The notes under the pieces: generated by a model
Told to the model about the DNA's origin: nothing
The model's database searches: none
The model's input: the letters and a program-made list of their open reading frames with translations, nothing else
Shown: one piece after another, positions 8,351 through 10,553 of the stretch
Layout: every line of letters begins with the position of its first letter
How positions within the stretch are numbered: position 1 is the stretch's first letter
Translations under genes and position numbers: made by a program
DNA from: Actinomycetes bacterium
GTDB lineage: Bacteria > Actinomycetota > CALGFH01
Direction of reading: 5' to 3'
DNA: 10,553 nucleotides
Assembly (NCBI GenBank): GCA_030152105.1
Contig: JASLIH010000497.1
Coordinates: forward strand, 1 to 10,553

Positions 8351-9664
8351 CTAGACGCCGCCCTGGACCCGGGACAGGAGCACCTGGGCGGTGGAGCGGA
8401 GCCGGTCGTCGAGCGCCTCCATCAGCTTGACCACGGTCTCGGCGGCCCAGTCGGCCAGGTCCCGCCGCTCCTGGAGGCTGTCCAGGTCGCGGACCTCGCG
8501 GTAGTCGACGATCCGGGAGGCGCGCCGGTCGTCCAGGCGTTCCCACGACAGGATGCGGCCGACCGCCGTCTCGATGGCCAGGCGCTCGGCGAACAGGTCG
8601 TCGAACAGCCGCTTGGTGGCCGTGCGCTCCTGCATGTCGAGGTAGACCCCGGCCCGGACGGCGCCGTTGGCGGTGAAGGCGACGTCGTAGAAGCCGAACG
8701 GCCCGGCCGCGAACCCGACCCAGTTCTCGTAGCCGAACTTGGGGATGCGGAAGCCGGGGCGGCGGATGGCCACCGAGTCGAACATCGACTCGAAGAAGCG
8801 GTGCCGCAGCTCGACCGGCTGGAGCCCGCCGGCCTGCTCGGAGGCCATCGGCGGCGGCGAGGCCGGCAGGTGCCGCCCGCTCAGGTCCGGCTCGAAGGAC
8901 GGCGAAGGCGGTGGTGGCGGCGAGGGCGCCTGGCTCAGGGAGGGTCCGGCCACAGAGGAAGGGGTGTCCGGCGCCGCCGGCGCCGGCGGCTCCCTGGACG
9001 GCGGCGGCTCGTGCTGGCCACGTGGCGACGGCGGCGGGGCGCGCGTCGGCAGCGGCTGTTGCGGCACCTGGGCCGCCTCGGCCAGGCCGGAGAGGGGCGG
9101 GCCCTGGTCGCCGGCGTAGGAGGACAGGGGTCCGGGAAGGGGTGTGCCCACCGGCAGGCGGACCGAGCGGCGGCCACCCTTGCGCCAGTCTCGGGGCTGC
9201 ACGACCACGTCGAGCACGGGCGCGGGCAGCGAGCGGCCGATCCGGACCAGGCCGATCTCGACCCCGAAGAAGTCGACCTTGGTGTCGGTGCGGTCGTTGA
9301 GCCAGTCGAGGCCGCGCCGGAACTCCTCGTGGAACCGGGGCGCGACCCAGATCACCACGGCCGCGTCCAGCCCCGAGGCATGGACGATCATCTGGCCGAG
9401 CTGGTTGTGGTCGGTGGCCTCGAGGCGGTTCTCGATCACGATGGGCCGCCCGTTGGCGTCGGACCCGAGGACGTTGAAGGCGCCGGTGTCGACGTTGATC
9501 TCGCGCTCCAGCGGCGTGATGTCGATCCCGAGGGTCTCGCTCAGCAGGTCGATGTTCTGGAGGAACCAAGGGGTCAGGTCGGGGAGCTGCTCGCCCCAGA
9601 ACGACTTGAGGTCCAGCCGCTCGAGACGACCGAGACCCAGCCGCTCGATCTCCGTTCTGGCCAC
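8351..9664 (-). CDS. DUF4268 protein with PD-(D/E)XK-like N-terminal domain and proline-rich linker
   Basis: The 437-residue protein has three parts. Residues 10-160 resemble the nuclease-fold region found in DUF4268 proteins: DLTPWFLQNIDLLSETLGI, IVIENRLEATDHNQLGQ (75-91), VVIWVAPRF, LDWLNDRT, FFGVEIGLVRIG and VVVQPRDW. Residues 165-280 are a proline-rich, presumably disordered linker. Residues 287-425 are the DUF4268 domain (RHRFFESMFDS, GFRIPKFGYENWVGFAAGPFGFYDVAF, EKRLFDDLF-like KRLFDDLFAERLAIE). The reading frame is continuous across the linker, so it is not a frameshift. The motif that in relatives carries an Asp (F-x-VDIL) appears shortened to FNVLGSD, and the usual ENQ is ENR, suggesting a weakened or dead active site. 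The GTG at 9664 has GGAAGGAG (9670-9677) 5 nt upstream; an ATG 9 codons earlier lacks one. Some family members sit near restriction or defence genes, but here the neighbours are metabolic. Function is unknown. Confidence 0.75.
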   Translation of the reverse strand: MARTEIERLGLGRLERLDLKSFWGEQLPDLTPWFLQNIDLLSETLGIDITPLEREINVDTGAFNVLGSDANGRPIVIENRLEATDHNQLGQMIVHASGLDAAVVIWVAPRFHEEFRRGLDWLNDRTDTKVDFFGVEIGLVRIGRSLPAPVLDVVVQPRDWRKGGRRSVRLPVGTPLPGPLSSYAGDQGPPLSGLAEAAQVPQQPLPTRAPPPSPRGQHEPPPSREPPAPAAPDTPSSVAGPSLSQAPSPPPPPSPSFEPDLSGRHLPASPPPMASEQAGGLQPVELRHRFFESMFDSVAIRRPGFRIPKFGYENWVGFAAGPFGFYDVAFTANGAVRAGVYLDMQERTATKRLFDDLFAERLAIETAVGRILSWERLDDRRASRIVDYREVRDLDSLQERRDLADWAAETVVKLMEALDDRLRSTAQVLLSRVQGGV

Positions 9665-9736
9665 TCGCGCTCCTTCCGATCGCCCCCCCATGCCGGGGCA
9701 GTTGTACCGCGGCCCGCTAGGGCGCCGTCAAACCAG
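9665..9736 (-). promoter_or_regulatory. Possible promoter between treZ and the DUF4268 gene
   Basis: Just behind the treZ stop, the minus strand has TTGACG (plus coordinates 9726-9731) and, 19 bp on, TACAAC (9701-9706). The hexamers are good, the spacing is 1-2 bp too long. A promoter here would let the DUF4268-flavoenzyme pair be expressed apart from trehalose synthesis. Confidence 0.3.
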
Positions 9737-10553
9737 TCAAGTCGTCCATACCGCTGCGCTCGCACCAGAAAGGTCGCCGCTGGGCAAACACGGGCGGGTC
9801 GCGACCCGGAGCCGCAGCTTACCTGTGTCGACGGGGACATGCTGGGACCCTTCGCCCAGGTTGGCGGCCACCACCGCCCGCGACCCCGAGGGGTCGCCCC
9901 GTTCCAGGACGACCAGCCGGCGCTCGGGGTCGACCCGGGCGGCGGTCAGGTCGCGGCGGCAGTTGCCGAGCGCCGGCACCTCGCGGCGCAGCCGCAGCAG
10001 CGTCGTCCACAGCTCCAGCGTCTCCCCGCCGGCCCGGGACCAGTCGAGCTTGGACCGCTCGAAGGCGGCCGGGGCGTTGGGGTCGGGCGCCTCGTCCCAG
10101 CCGAAGGCGGCGAACTCCTCCCGGCGGCCCTTGAGGACCGAGGCGGCCAGCCCGGGCTCGTGGTCGGTGAAGTAGAGGAACGGGCGCGTCTCGCCCCACT
10201 CCTGGCCCTGGAACAGCAGGGGCAGGAACGGCGAGCAGGCGACCAGCACACTGGCCACGGCGTCCAGGTCGGGGCCGACCAGGGCGGCCAGCCGCTCGCC
10301 GAAGGCGCGGTTGCCGACCTGGTCGTGGTTCTGGGTGCAGACCACGAACCGCTCCCCGCCCAGCCCGGCCGGGTCGCGGCCGTGGCGGCGGTCCATGTGC
10401 GACGAGTACTGGCCGGTGAACACCCAGCCCGTCTCCAGGACCTTGGCCACCGACGAGAGATTGGTGAAGCCCTCGTACCAGCCGGAGGTCTCGCCGGTGA
10501 GCGCGACGTGGAGGGCGTGGTGGAGGTCGTCGGCCCACATGGCGTCGATCCCG
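9737..10553 (-). CDS. treZ: Malto-oligosyltrehalose trehalohydrolase, C-terminal half (enters from right edge)
   Basis: The visible 271 residues are roughly the last half of a normal TreZ (about 560-600 aa). TreZ is a GH13 cytoplasmic enzyme that releases trehalose from maltooligosyl-trehalose made by TreY. Diagnostic TreZ segments are GIDAMWADDLHHAL and HVALTGE at the truncated start, WYEGF, then FVVCTQNHDQVGNRAFGERL, in which NHD holds the GH13 transition-state Asp (region IV), and LLFQGQEWGETRPFLYFTDH followed by LKGRREEFAAFGW. The other two catalytic carboxylates lie outside the window. The end of the C-terminal beta-sandwich is short and atypical (after QHVPVDTG). The partner gene treY is not visible; in many genomes it is upstream, which here means to the right of the window. 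The DUF4268 gene follows 72 bp downstream. Confidence 0.92.
   Translation of the reverse strand, partial: GIDAMWADDLHHALHVALTGETSGWYEGFTNLSSVAKVLETGWVFTGQYSSHMDRRHGRDPAGLGGERFVVCTQNHDQVGNRAFGERLAALVGPDLDAVASVLVACSPFLPLLFQGQEWGETRPFLYFTDHEPGLAASVLKGRREEFAAFGWDEAPDPNAPAAFERSKLDWSRAGGETLELWTTLLRLRREVPALGNCRRDLTAARVDPERRLVVLERGDPSGSRAVVAANLGEGSQHVPVDTGKLRLRVATRPCLPSGDLSGASAAVWTT

Noticed and set aside
9155..9250. Frameshift or gene split inside the DUF4268 gene at the proline-rich stretch
   Set aside because: The same frame carries recognised domain sequence on both sides of the linker, with no stop codon and no need for a shift.
8055..9569. A 504-codon minus-strand frame across the DUF4268 and flavoenzyme genes
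   Set aside because: It is an Arg/Pro/Gly-rich shadow frame; both genes in the other frames carry recognisable family motifs.
8351..9664. A defence island built around the DUF4268 nuclease-like protein
   Set aside because: No methyltransferase, helicase, toxin, reverse transcriptase or CRISPR element is visible; the neighbours are trehalose and hydroxy-acid metabolism genes.

Overview
The window is very GC-rich DNA (all reading frames are wide open, G/C dominates third codon positions) with GTG/TTG starts, good GGAGG-type ribosome binding sites and tight gene packing. Together with the protein families this points to a high-GC actinomycete-type bacterium, probably a deep-branching or uncultured Actinomycetota lineage. 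No taxonomic marker gene is present, so that assignment is inference.

Region 1 (1-3677) is a fatty-acid beta-oxidation locus. The first 20 codons of a probable acyl-CoA dehydrogenase run leftward off the window. It is divergent, across 74 bp, from a two-gene rightward operon: a fused 3-hydroxyacyl-CoA dehydrogenase/enoyl-CoA hydratase of the FadN type and a FadA thiolase. Together they could supply all four steps of the beta-oxidation cycle.

Region 2 (3674-7135) is all on the minus strand. Read in the direction of transcription it holds a 73-residue protein of unknown function, azlC and azlD (branched-chain amino acid exporter), a roughly 10-TM orphan membrane protein resembling the input half of actinobacterial sensor kinases, and a TesB-like acyl-CoA thioesterase. 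The first three genes overlap by 4 bp each (GTGA, then ATGA) and are surely one operon. The last two follow after gaps of about 80 bp. The thioesterase converges on the thiolase and the two genes share the tetranucleotide CTAG as their opposed stop codons.

Region 3 (7244-10553) is also minus strand. It starts with the 3' half of treZ (maltooligosyl-trehalose trehalohydrolase, entering from the right edge), followed by a DUF4268 protein with a nuclease-like N-terminal domain and a long proline-rich linker, then an FMN-dependent alpha-hydroxy-acid oxidase/dehydrogenase. The last two are 12 bp apart and probably co-transcribed.

Most of the window is ordinary metabolism. The parts that merit a second look are the DUF4268 protein with an apparently degenerate nuclease core and its pairing with a flavoenzyme, the small protein fused by overlap to azlCD, the orphan sensor-like membrane protein, and the palindrome-bearing promoter region at 7136-7204. 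No RNA genes, CRISPR arrays, insertion sequences or integration sites were seen, and no stretch over 300 bp lacks a gene.
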